Assembly: GCF_000266905.1 (NCBI RefSeq)
Contig: NC_018027.1
Coordinates: forward strand, 1,488,001 to 1,552,000
Source of the DNA: Mycolicibacterium chubuense NBB4
GTDB taxonomy: Bacteria; Actinomycetota; Actinomycetes; Mycobacteriales; Mycobacteriaceae
Reading direction: 5' to 3'
DNA length: 64,000 nt
Shown piece by piece: positions 49,707 through 58,600 of the stretch. The position numbers and the translations under genes were made by a program. The notes beneath the pieces are model-generated. The model was not told where the DNA came from and did not search any database. It saw only the letters and a list, made by a program, of their open reading frames with translations. How positions within the stretch are numbered: position 1 is the stretch's first letter; each line of letters starts with the position of its first letter.

Positions 49707-52055
49707 TCACTTGAGCTGAGTTCGTTCGTCGGCCGCGTCGGCGAGGGTGAAGTAGTTCTCCTCCTCCTGCAGGAAGTGCAGTTGCAGCAGGGCGTAGAGC
49801 CCGTACAGGCAGGCCAGGAGGTCGTCGAGTTGGTCGGCTTGCACCGCTTGGGCGGCTTCGGCGACCGCGACGTGGGTGCCGATCCGGTCGGACAACCGCT
49901 GGATCTCGGCGTGCGTCCGGCTCATGGTCGCCGTCGCCTCGCCGCTGCCCAGGGGCCGGGCCAGCGCCGGATACAGCTGTGTCTCTTCGGCGAACTCGTG
50001 CGGCAGCAATCGTTCGGTCAGGAAGGAGTGCGCCCTGGTCAGCACCCCCAGAGCGTCGGGATCCCCGGAGACCAGGCGGTCGGCAGTCTCTCGGAGCAGC
50101 CCGACGGCGTCGCGCAACTGATCGTGCTCGACGGCGAAGCGACGCAACAGGTCTTCGGTCTCCGAGGGCAGATCGACACCGGTGGCCGGGTCTGCTCTCA
50201 GCGCGCGGAGCGCATTGAGGATCACGGTGACGTCGATCGCCTCCTGGAGCAGCGCACCCCATGCGGGGGGCAACCAGCCCGCCGCGGCGACGGCCATGGC
50301 GATCAACGACAGCGCCATGCCCACGGCGGCACTCTGCAGCGCGATGCGCCGCGACCAGCGTGCGATGTCCATCGCGTCGGCCAGCCGGTCGAGGCGATCG
50401 GTGGTCAGCACGATGTCCGCGGCGTCCGACGACGCGGTGGATCCGCGTGCGCCCATCGCGACGCCGACCGTCGCGGCCGCCAGCGCCGGGGCGTCGTTGA
50501 TGCCGTCGCCGACCATCACCGTGACCGCCGAGTCGCGTTCGCCGCGCACCGCCGCGACCTTGTCGGTGGGGCTCTGGTGGGCGTAGACCTCGTCCAGTCC
50601 GAGCACGGCGCCCACCTCGCGGGCGGGGTCGGGGCGGTCACCGGTCAGCATGACGATGCGCTGCAGTCCCGCGGCGCGCAGTCGCCGGATCGTGCGGGGA
50701 GCGTCCCGGCGCAACGGATCCCGCAAGAGGATGGCGCCGACGGTGACGCCGTCGAGCGATACCCAGGAGATCGCCGCCGAGTCCAGGCGGGCGCGGTTGA
50801 GCGCCGTCCTGGCCCACGGTGCGTCGAGCCGGTCGGCAGGCTGCTTGCCCACCCGTACGTGGTGGGCTCCGAGTGTGGCCGAGACGCCCTGGCCGGCCTC
50901 CTCGACGACGTTGTCGGGGAGCGCAAGCTCCAGGCCTCGGGTGAGCGCTTCGGTGACGATCGACGCGGCCAGCACGTGGGCCGACATCTGGTCGACCGAT
51001 GCGGCGGTCTGCAGGACTTCGCCGGCGGAGTAACCGGGTGCGGTCAGGATCTGCACCACCACGGGGCGGCCCTCGGTCAGGGTGCCGGTCTTGTCGAGCA
51101 CCAATGTGGTTGCCGACCCGAGACTTTCGAGCGCCGCGCCGCCGCGGATCACCACCCCGCGGCGAGACGCGCGCGAGAGCCCCGAGACGATGGCCACCGG
51201 CGCGGCCAGCAGCAGCGGGCACGGCGTCGCCACCACCAGCACCGCGACGGCGCGCACCGCAGAGCCGGTCAGTGCCCACGCGCCGCCGGCCACCAAGAGC
51301 GTGAGGGGGAGAAACCAGGCGGCCATCCGGTCGGCGAGCCGGATCACCGGTGCGCTCTCGGCGGCCGCCTGCTGCGCCAAGCGGGTGATCCCGGCGTAGG
51401 TGCTGTCGGCGGCGGTCGCCGTCGCGCGGAGCTCGAAGACGCCGCCGGCGTTGACCGCGCCGCTGCGGATCGGCTCCCCGGCCCGGTACTCGTTCTGCAG
51501 CGGTTCACCGGTCAGCGCCGACTCATCGAGCACGGCAATCGATTCGGCGACGCGGCCATCGGCGGGGACGATTTCTCCGGTGCCCACCACCAGGATGTCG
51601 CCGACCTCGACCTGCTCTGCCGGCACCACGCTGACGACCGAGCCGACGCGGCGGCGGGCGAATCGCGGGGCACGCTCGAGAAGGGCGCGCAGGTCGTGCC
51701 GTGCACGCCGTTGCGCGGCGGCCTCGAGCGCCCGGCCGCCCGCGAGCATCACGGCGATCAGCGCACCGGCCAGGTATTCACCGACGAGCAGAGTGCCGAC
51801 CAGAGACAGCACGGCGATCACGTCGACGCCGACGCGTTTCTGGCGCAGCGCGGCGATGACCCACAGCGCGGAGGGGATCAAGGCGGCGGCCGTGCCCGCC
51901 ATCCAGAACCCGTCCGCCACCGTGCGGCTGCCGGCGAGCCAGGCGATGCCCCCACCGGCGAGTGCGCCCACCGTGATCGCCGTCAGCGCGGGCTCGGCGA
52001 ACCTGCGCCACCGGCTGAGATGCTCCGGCGCCATTGGACGCGACGTGGCGGTCAC
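49707..52055 (-). CDS. P1B-5-type ATPase with C-terminal hemerythrin domain (Nia-like)
   Basis: A 782-residue pump. Signature elements: actuator LDESALTGEPL, the intramembrane metal motif ATPCPLLLAAP, the phosphorylation site VLDKTGTLTEGRP, the hinge VGDGINDAPALAAATVGVAM and, in the following helix, LLQEAIDVTVILNALRAL (QExxD). TPC plus QExxD and no N-terminal metal domain define the P1B-5 group (for example Nia of Sinorhizobium, iron/nickel). The last about 145 residues form a hemerythrin (HHE) domain: FAVEHDQLRDAVGLL, HEFAEETQLYPAL, THAEIQRLSDRIG and LLQLHFLQEEENYF. Start GTG 52055 overlaps the PEP-synthase stop as GTGA; ATG 52034 is the alternative. Middle gene of the PEP synthase operon. 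Confidence 0.88.
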   Translation of the reverse strand: MTATSRPMAPEHLSRWRRFAEPALTAITVGALAGGGIAWLAGSRTVADGFWMAGTAAALIPSALWVIAALRQKRVGVDVIAVLSLVGTLLVGEYLAGALIAVMLAGGRALEAAAQRRARHDLRALLERAPRFARRRVGSVVSVVPAEQVEVGDILVVGTGEIVPADGRVAESIAVLDESALTGEPLQNEYRAGEPIRSGAVNAGGVFELRATATAADSTYAGITRLAQQAAAESAPVIRLADRMAAWFLPLTLLVAGGAWALTGSAVRAVAVLVVATPCPLLLAAPVAIVSGLSRASRRGVVIRGGAALESLGSATTLVLDKTGTLTEGRPVVVQILTAPGYSAGEVLQTAASVDQMSAHVLAASIVTEALTRGLELALPDNVVEEAGQGVSATLGAHHVRVGKQPADRLDAPWARTALNRARLDSAAISWVSLDGVTVGAILLRDPLRRDAPRTIRRLRAAGLQRIVMLTGDRPDPAREVGAVLGLDEVYAHQSPTDKVAAVRGERDSAVTVMVGDGINDAPALAAATVGVAMGARGSTASSDAADIVLTTDRLDRLADAMDIARWSRRIALQSAAVGMALSLIAMAVAAAGWLPPAWGALLQEAIDVTVILNALRALRADPATGVDLPSETEDLLRRFAVEHDQLRDAVGLLRETADRLVSGDPDALGVLTRAHSFLTERLLPHEFAEETQLYPALARPLGSGEATATMSRTHAEIQRLSDRIGTHVAVAEAAQAVQADQLDDLLACLYGLYALLQLHFLQEEENYFTLADAADERTQLK

Positions 52056-54430
52056 CGTGCGGCTTGCGTCGGATTTCGCCACTCCGCGGCGGGGCCCTGA
52101 TTTCGCCACTCCGCGGCGGGGGCCTGATTTCGCCACTCCGCGGCGGGGGCCTGATTTCGCCACTCCGCGGCGGCGAGCAGTACCCGCCGTTCAGCCGCGG
52201 CGATCACCCTCCGGGCGGACGCCGCCGCGTCCGGGTTCACCGAGACCGAGGTGATGCCCATGCGGACCAGATGTTCGGCGAAGGCCGGATTGGTCGACGG
52301 CGCCTGACCGCACAGAGACGACGTGATGCCCATCCTGCGTGCGGTGCCGATGATCTGTCCGATCGCATCGAGCACCGCCGGGTCGGACTCGTCGAACAGC
52401 TCGGAACACACGTCGGAGTCGCGGTCGACGCCGAGGACCAGCTGCGTGAGGTCGTTGCTGCCGATGGACACGCCGTCGATACCCATCCCGATATAGGACG
52501 GCAGCCAGTGGACGACCGACGGGACCTCGGCCATCACCCAGCGGTGCAGACCGCGCTGGCGACCCAGCGGACTCTTGTCCACCAGCGACAGGCACGCCTC
52601 GAGCTCCCAGCGCGTGCGCACGAACGGGATCATCAGGGCGACGTTCGGGGACTGCTCGCGGACCCGGGCCAGCGCCTCGAGCTCGAGGGCGAACAGATCG
52701 GGTTCCGAGACGTACCGGTAGCAGCCCCGGTACCCGATCATGGGGTTGTGTTCGACGGGTTCGTAGGCCTCACCGCCCACCAGACCGCGGAACTCGTTGC
52801 TGCGGAAGTCGGTGGCCCGGTAGACCACCGGGCGCGGCGCGAAGGCTGCGGCGATGCGGCCGACCGAGGCCACCAACTTCTCCACCAGCGTGCCCTGCTC
52901 ACCGTGCGCGATCAGGTCACGCGGATGACGGCCGCCCAGCGCCTCGGTCAGCATGAACTCGGCGCGCAGCAAACCGACACCGTCGACCGGCTGCGCCGCA
53001 ACGGATTCCGCGGAATCCGGCATGGCGAGGTTGACGTAGACCTTGGTGCCGGTCACCTCGCTGGGCGCCGCGACCGGAGCGCTGCGCTCAGTGGTCACGG
53101 CCGCCTTCTTCTCGACGCGACCGGAGACGACCTCACCGCGGGCCCCGTCGACCGTCACCATGGTGCCGTCGTGCAGGTCGCGGGTTGCGGTGCGGGTGCC
53201 GACCACACACGGGACACCGAGCTCGCGCGCCACGATCGCGGCATGACACGTCATGCCTCCGGTGTCGGTGACCAGCGCCGCGGCCCGGCGGATGGTCGGC
53301 AGCCAGTCGGGGTTGGTCATCTGCGCGACGAGAATCTCGCCCTCCTGAAGCCGTTCCCCCTCGTCGGGTGTCTGGAGCACGCGGACCTTGCCCGACGCGA
53401 TGCCGGGGGCAGCGGCCAAACCGCGGGCGAGCACCACATGCTTGTCCGCCGGCGGCGGAGTGGTGTGGCCCAGCGTCGTGATCGGGCGTGCCTGCACCAG
53501 ATACGTCTTGCCGTCTTCGATGGCCCACTCGGTGTCCTGCGGGCACCCGTTGTGCCTCTCGGTGGCGATCGCGAGCTCGGCGATCGAACGCAGCTCCTCG
53601 TCGGAGAGCACCCGGGAATCGGCCTGCGCGTCGTCGAGGTCGACGGGCGCGTCGTGACCGTCCGCGCCCCGCACGATCTTGAACGCCTTGTGACCCAAGC
53701 GGACATCGAGAGGTGCGAGGGTGTCCTTGGCGACGATGTACGTGTCGGGCTCGACCTCGCCGGAGACCACGACTTCGCCGAGGCCGAAGGCGCCCTCGAT
53801 GACGACGCGGTCCTGCGCGCCGTTGCTGGGGTCGGCGGTGAACGCGACCCCGGCCTTCTCAGAGTTAACCATCTGCTGCACGACGACGGCCATCGCGGGA
53901 TCGCTGGTGAATCCGCGGCTCGCCCGGTAGGTGACGACGCGAGGGCTGAACAGCGACATCCAGCACCGCACCACCGCGTCGATCAATGCGTCGTCGCCGC
54001 TGACATTCGTGATCGTCGCGTTCATACCGGCGAACGACGCATCGGCGCCGTCCTCGCCGGTCGCCGAGGAACGCACCGCGACGACCGTGCTTGTGCCCAG
54101 CTCGTGGTAGGCCGACAGGATCAGCCGGCGGACGGCGTCGTCCACCCCGGCCTTGTGGACCAAACCCTGCATGCGCTTGCACCGCTCGGCGAGGTGGGCG
54201 GTGTCGGCGGCGGTCGCGAGTGCTTCGCGGTGCAGCGCGTTCAGTTCCGCGTCGACCCCGCCCGAGCGCATCGAATCCCGGTAGCAGTCCCGCAGCAGAA
54301 CGAAACCCGGTGGCACCGGTAGGTGGGCGGCCACCATCTCGCCCATGTTCGCGCCCTTGCCGCCGGCGTCCTCCGCGTCGGCGATCGTCAATGTCGAGAT
54401 GTCGCGCACGTATGTCACGTCAGAGTCCAT
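52052..54430 (-). CDS. ppsA: Phosphoenolpyruvate synthase
   Basis: A 792-residue enzyme, the length of E. coli PpsA. Order: ATP-grasp domain with KGANMGEMVAAHLPVPPGFV, AVRSSATGEDGADASFAGM and EVEPDTYIVAK; phosphohistidine domain with ALVTDTGGMTCHAAIVAREL (catalytic His near residue 395); PEP-binding domain with GVGLLRAEFML, LMIPFVRT, IGSNDLTQLVLGVDRD and SSLCGQAPS. It makes PEP from pyruvate and ATP. The C-terminus carries repeat-coded units of form AAEWRNQAP, four copies, not part of the enzyme fold. First gene of the operon with the P1B ATPase and USP; two DosR-like boxes lie upstream. The ATG at 54430 was chosen by family alignment. Confidence 0.92.
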   Translation of the reverse strand: MDSDVTYVRDISTLTIADAEDAGGKGANMGEMVAAHLPVPPGFVLLRDCYRDSMRSGGVDAELNALHREALATAADTAHLAERCKRMQGLVHKAGVDDAVRRLILSAYHELGTSTVVAVRSSATGEDGADASFAGMNATITNVSGDDALIDAVVRCWMSLFSPRVVTYRASRGFTSDPAMAVVVQQMVNSEKAGVAFTADPSNGAQDRVVIEGAFGLGEVVVSGEVEPDTYIVAKDTLAPLDVRLGHKAFKIVRGADGHDAPVDLDDAQADSRVLSDEELRSIAELAIATERHNGCPQDTEWAIEDGKTYLVQARPITTLGHTTPPPADKHVVLARGLAAAPGIASGKVRVLQTPDEGERLQEGEILVAQMTNPDWLPTIRRAAALVTDTGGMTCHAAIVARELGVPCVVGTRTATRDLHDGTMVTVDGARGEVVSGRVEKKAAVTTERSAPVAAPSEVTGTKVYVNLAMPDSAESVAAQPVDGVGLLRAEFMLTEALGGRHPRDLIAHGEQGTLVEKLVASVGRIAAAFAPRPVVYRATDFRSNEFRGLVGGEAYEPVEHNPMIGYRGCYRYVSEPDLFALELEALARVREQSPNVALMIPFVRTRWELEACLSLVDKSPLGRQRGLHRWVMAEVPSVVHWLPSYIGMGIDGVSIGSNDLTQLVLGVDRDSDVCSELFDESDPAVLDAIGQIIGTARRMGITSSLCGQAPSTNPAFAEHLVRMGITSVSVNPDAAASARRVIAAAERRVLLAAAEWRNQAPAAEWRNQAPAAEWRNQGPAAEWRNPTQAAR
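52072..52175. repeat. 27-bp tandem repeat (3.85 copies) at the end of ppsA
   Basis: Copies start at 52072, 52099, 52126 and 52153, unit GATTTCGCCACTCCGCGGCG followed by GGGCCCT-type. On the minus strand each codes for AAEWRNQAP in PEP synthase. They end about 20 bases before the P1B ATPase start. Exact copies imply recent expansion; copy number may vary between strains. Confidence 0.9.
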
Positions 54431-54487
54431 GCGCCCAACACTGCGCTGCGTTGCCGGGTGCCCGTAGCGTCCGAGGGCCACAGCCTC

Positions 54488-54501
54488 ACGCCGAAGGTCC
54501 C
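54488..54501. promoter_or_regulatory. DosR-like box upstream of PEP synthase
   Basis: On the minus strand GGGACCTTCGGCGT, with TTC before it as in the extended TTSGGGAC consensus; second half two bases off. 58 bases upstream of the PEP synthase start. Confidence 0.65.
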
Positions 54502-54538
54502 GAATACGAAGGGCATTAGGTCACTGTCTGGTCGAGGA

Positions 54539-54552
54539 GTGACTTCGGGCCC
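54539..54552. promoter_or_regulatory. DosR-like box upstream of the OtsB1-like gene
   Basis: GTGACTTCGGGCCC: one base off GGGAC-N4-GNCCC. 73 bases upstream of the chosen start of the OtsB1-like gene at 54626. Confidence 0.65.
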
Positions 54553-54625
54553 TTCCCCTCGCCTCCCCGAACGCGATGCCATGTGCTCCCGAAGTGCTCC
54601 CGAACCTCCTGCAGGAGTGTGTCCT

Positions 54626-57600
54626 TTGAAGCTCCCGGTCTTCGTCGACCCGCGGTACCACGACGCTGTGATTTTCGACCTCGACGGCGTGGTCACCGAC
54701 ACAGCGGCCCTTCATGCGGCGGCGTGGAAGGCCACGCTCGACGAATACCTGTCGCAACGCCCCAGATCCGCCGGCGAGGACTCGAGCCCTATCACCGATG
54801 AGGAGTACCGCACACTGGTCGACGGGAAGCCGAACGGTATCAGCGATTTCCTCGCATCCCGCGGAATATCGATCCCGTCGGGTACTGAGGAGGAGGACCG
54901 CGAGGGCACCGCGCGAGGACTCGACAAGCGCGAGCAGCAGCTCTTCACCGGGCTGCTCGCCGACGGCGTGCCGATCTTCGAGTCCGCCGTCGAACTCGTC
55001 CACGACCTCTCCGCCGTGGGCATCTGCACTGCGGTTGTCTCCTCCAAGAGTGACTGCACTCGGGTGCTCGGCGCCGCCGGTCTCCAGGACCTCTTCGGAA
55101 CCCGGGTCGACGGCTTAGCCCGATCGGAGCTGCTGATGGAGACCGCCCGGCGACTCGGGGCGCATCCCGGGCGATGTGTGGTGATCGACTCCTCGGAGTT
55201 AGGGATGTCGGCCGCGCGTGACGCCGGGTTCGGACTGGTGATCGGCGTCGCCCGGATCAGCCGGGCCAAGGACCTTCAACGATGCGGCGCCGATATCGTG
55301 GTCACCGACCTGGTCGCCGTGTCGGTGCGGGACAGCTTCCGCAAGACGTCGGAGATGGCCGATGCGCTGTCGTCCTACAGCGAGTTGGCACCGCTGCTGG
55401 AGACGCGGCAGCCGGTCGTCATGCTCGACTTCGACGGCACACTGTCCGAGATCGTCGGCGACCCCGATACCGCAACGCTGATCCCGGGTGCGGACAAGAT
55501 GCTGGAATCGCTCGCCGCGCGGTGTCACGTCGCGGTGATCAGCGGCCGCAGTCTGGCCGATATCCAACGCCGCATCGGGGTGCCTGGCCTCTGGTACGCG
55601 GGCAGCCACGGCTTCGAACTCGTGGCCCCGGACGGCACCCACCACGAGAACGCGGCCGGCACCGCGGCGATCCGCGACCTCGGCGTCGCCTACACCGAAC
55701 TGCGCCAGCGGCTGGCGGGCGTGGACGGTCTGCTCATCGAGGACAAGCGGTTCTCGGTGGCGGTGCACTATCGCAGCGTGGCTCCGGATCGGGTCGACGA
55801 GATCGTCGCCGCAGTGCGAATCATCTGCCAGCGCAATCGGCTTCGGGTCACCGGCGGGCGCAAGGTCGTCGAGCTCCGCCCGGACGTCGAATGGGGCAAG
55901 GGCAAGACCATCGACTGGATCCTCGACCGCATCAACGGCACCGACCTTTTGCTGCCCATCTACATCGGTGACGACCTCACCGACGAGGACGGCTTCGACG
56001 CGGTGCGGCACAAAGGTATCGGCATCACGGTCCGCAGCGCCGAAACCGGTGATCGGCGCTCGGCCGCCCGCTTCGCGCTTGCCGATCCTGATGCCGTCTG
56101 CCAATTCCTGGACCGGATCAGCGAGCAGCTCGCCGCCGAACACGACGTCCTCAACGATCCGTGGACGATGACGTTCGGCGGGTATCTGCCGCATGACGAG
56201 AGGCTGCGAGAGGCCTTGTGCACCATGGGTAACGGCTACCTCGCGGTGCGCGGAGCGGCTCCGGAGTGCGGCGCGGGCGAGTTCCACTACCCCGGCACCT
56301 ATGTCGCGGGGGTCTACAACCGGCTGACCGACAGGGTCAACGACGTCACGGTCGACAACGAGAGCATGGTCAATCTGCCGAACTGGCTCCCGGTCACCTT
56401 CCGCATCGACGGAGGGCCGTGGTTCGACATCGATGATGTCGACGTTACGTCGTATCTGGTCACCCTCGATCTGCGCCGAGCCACGCTGACCCGCGACTTC
56501 GTGTTCATCGACAAGGCGGGTCGCAGTTCCCGGGTATCGCAGAAGCGTTTCGTGGCAATGCATCTGCCGCACGTTGCGGCGATGCAGACGACGGTGCAGT
56601 CGCTGAACTGGTCGGGCCGCATCGAGTTCCGCTCGATCGTTGACGGTGATGTACAGAATCGGGGCGTGGAGCGCTATCGCGACCTGGCGTCCCGGCACCT
56701 CGACGTCGTCGACGTTCGCGAGCTGTCGCGTGATGCCGTGCTCATGGCCGCCGAGACCGTCGAATCGGGGATCGGTATCGCCGTCGCGATGCGCAACACG
56801 CTGCTCGGTGCGGACGGCGACGCGGCGGTCGAGCGCACCACCGTCACCGACGACGCCTGGGCCGGCCATCACCTGCGGGCGGACCTGCGGTCGGGACAGT
56901 CTGTCGCGCTGGAGAAGGTGGCGTGCGTGTACACCAGCCGGGATCACGGCATCTCGGGGCCCATCGCCGCTGCCGAGCGCGAACTGAACCGTTCAGGTGG
57001 CTTCGATGAACTCGAATCCGCTCACCGGCTGGCATGGGCGCATCTCTGGGAACGTTTCAACATCGAGATGGGGCACGACGCCGACCTGTTGCGCATCGTG
57101 CGGCTGCATCAGCTGCATCTGGTGCAGACCTTGTCCCCGCACACGGCCGATCTCGATGTCGGCGTGCCGGCCCGCGGTCTGCACGGCGAGGCCTATCGCG
57201 GCCATGTGTTCTGGGATGAGTTGTTCGTGTTCCCCGTGACGAACCTGCGGTTGCCGAAAGTGACGCGGTCACTGCTGATGTACCGCTACCGGCGTTTGCC
57301 TGAGGCGCGGCGCGCGGCCTTGACCGCCGGACATGTCGGCGCGATGTTCCCCTGGCAATCCGGCAGCGACGGGCGGGAGGAGAGCCAGCGTCTGCATCTG
57401 AACCCGCGGTCGGGGCGGTGGAATCCGGATGCCAGCGCTCGCGCCCATCACATCGGTCTGGCCATCGCCTACAACGTCTGGCAGCACTATCAGGTCACCG
57501 GCGACATCGGTTTCCTGATCGACTACGGCGCCGAGATGCTCGCCGACATCACGAGATTCTGGGTCAGCCTGGCTGAGTTCGACACCGAGCGGCACCGTTA

Positions 57601-58540
57601 CGTGATCAAGGGTGTCATCGGACCCGACGAATTCCACTCGGGTTATCCCGGAAGGGAATATGACGGAATCGACAACAACGCGTACACCAACATGCTGGCG
57701 GTCTGGGTGATCACCCGCGCGCTCGAGGCACTCGAACGCCTCCCGATGTACTACCGGCTCGCGCTGCTGGAGTCGCTCGGCATCGACGACGATGAACTCG
57801 AGCGTTGGGACGATGTGAGCCGACGGATGTTCGTGCCGTTCCATGACGGTGTCATCAGCCAATTCGAAGGTTACGAGAAACTGGCCGAACTCGACTGGGA
57901 CGGTTACCGCGCCCGGTACCCCAACATGCAGCGCCTCGACCGCATCCTCGAGGCGGAGAACGACAGCGTCAACAACTACAAAGCGTCCAAGCAAGCCGAC
58001 GCGCTGATGTTGTTCTACCTGCTGTCCGCCGACGAACTGTACGAGCTGTTCGACCGCCTCGGCTACCGGTTCACGCCAGACCAGATCCCCAAGACCATCG
58101 ACTATTACCAGGCCCGTACTTCACACGGATCGACGTTGAGCGCCGTCGTGCACGCGTGGGTGGTGGCCCGCGGCAATCGTGCCCAGGCCATGCAGTACTT
58201 CGCACAGGCCTTGGCCTCCGACATCGTCGACATCCAGCAGGGAACCACCGCCGAAGGCATCCACCTCGCGGCGATGACCGGCAGCATCGACCTGCTGCAG
58301 CGCTGCTTCACCGGCCTGGAGATCCGGCGAGACCGCATCGTCCTGGGTCCGCTGTGGCCGAGATCGCTGGGCCGTTTGGAGTTCACGTTCCGCTACCGCG
58401 GTCACCGGCTCCGCCTGGGCGTCATCGGACGAAGCGCAACGTTGTCCGCGGAACCCGGTGACGCATCACCGGTGCTGGTCGAGTGCCGCGGCGTGGAGCA
58501 GACGCTGATCGCAGGTGGCTTCGTCGACTTCAAGCAGTGA
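54626..58540 (+). CDS. otsB1: Rv2006/OtsB1-like HAD / trehalose-phosphatase / GH65 fusion
   Basis: A 1304-residue three-part protein. Residues 10-250: HAD beta-phosphoglucomutase-like domain (AVIFDLDGVVTDTAALHAAAW; VVSSKSDCTRVLG). Residues 255-500: trehalose-6-phosphate phosphatase domain with MLDFDGTLSEIVGD, VISGRSLADIQRR and IYIGDDLTDEDGF. Residues 510-1304: GH65 (trehalose/maltose phosphorylase type) with LREALCTMGNGYLAVRG, HGEAYRGHVFWDELFVFP and the catalytic acid region GVIGPDEFHSGYPG near residue 1000. This order is that of Rv2006 in the DosR regulon, where a purely TPP function is doubtful. Start is uncertain: TTG 54626 has GGAG eight bases upstream; GTG 54617 and ATG 54581 are alternatives. 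First of a five-gene plus-strand run. Confidence 0.88.
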   Translation: MKLPVFVDPRYHDAVIFDLDGVVTDTAALHAAAWKATLDEYLSQRPRSAGEDSSPITDEEYRTLVDGKPNGISDFLASRGISIPSGTEEEDREGTARGLDKREQQLFTGLLADGVPIFESAVELVHDLSAVGICTAVVSSKSDCTRVLGAAGLQDLFGTRVDGLARSELLMETARRLGAHPGRCVVIDSSELGMSAARDAGFGLVIGVARISRAKDLQRCGADIVVTDLVAVSVRDSFRKTSEMADALSSYSELAPLLETRQPVVMLDFDGTLSEIVGDPDTATLIPGADKMLESLAARCHVAVISGRSLADIQRRIGVPGLWYAGSHGFELVAPDGTHHENAAGTAAIRDLGVAYTELRQRLAGVDGLLIEDKRFSVAVHYRSVAPDRVDEIVAAVRIICQRNRLRVTGGRKVVELRPDVEWGKGKTIDWILDRINGTDLLLPIYIGDDLTDEDGFDAVRHKGIGITVRSAETGDRRSAARFALADPDAVCQFLDRISEQLAAEHDVLNDPWTMTFGGYLPHDERLREALCTMGNGYLAVRGAAPECGAGEFHYPGTYVAGVYNRLTDRVNDVTVDNESMVNLPNWLPVTFRIDGGPWFDIDDVDVTSYLVTLDLRRATLTRDFVFIDKAGRSSRVSQKRFVAMHLPHVAAMQTTVQSLNWSGRIEFRSIVDGDVQNRGVERYRDLASRHLDVVDVRELSRDAVLMAAETVESGIGIAVAMRNTLLGADGDAAVERTTVTDDAWAGHHLRADLRSGQSVALEKVACVYTSRDHGISGPIAAAERELNRSGGFDELESAHRLAWAHLWERFNIEMGHDADLLRIVRLHQLHLVQTLSPHTADLDVGVPARGLHGEAYRGHVFWDELFVFPVTNLRLPKVTRSLLMYRYRRLPEARRAALTAGHVGAMFPWQSGSDGREESQRLHLNPRSGRWNPDASARAHHIGLAIAYNVWQHYQVTGDIGFLIDYGAEMLADITRFWVSLAEFDTERHRYVIKGVIGPDEFHSGYPGREYDGIDNNAYTNMLAVWVITRALEALERLPMYYRLALLESLGIDDDELERWDDVSRRMFVPFHDGVISQFEGYEKLAELDWDGYRARYPNMQRLDRILEAENDSVNNYKASKQADALMLFYLLSADELYELFDRLGYRFTPDQIPKTIDYYQARTSHGSTLSAVVHAWVVARGNRAQAMQYFAQALASDIVDIQQGTTAEGIHLAAMTGSIDLLQRCFTGLEIRRDRIVLGPLWPRSLGRLEFTFRYRGHRLRLGVIGRSATLSAEPGDASPVLVECRGVEQTLIAGGFVDFKQ

Positions 58541-58600
58541 CCCTGCGGATCTCGGCGGTGTCGAGCCCAGGTGCCGTTGGTTCACCGAAGAAAGGACTTT

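Noticed and set aside
49305..52100. 931-residue plus-strand frame opposite the P1B ATPase
   Set aside because: Arg/His/Gly-rich composition typical of an antisense shadow in high-GC DNA; no family features.
52072..52175. Four 27-bp repeats considered as a CRISPR array
   Set aside because: There are no spacers; copies are directly abutting and lie inside the ppsA coding frame.
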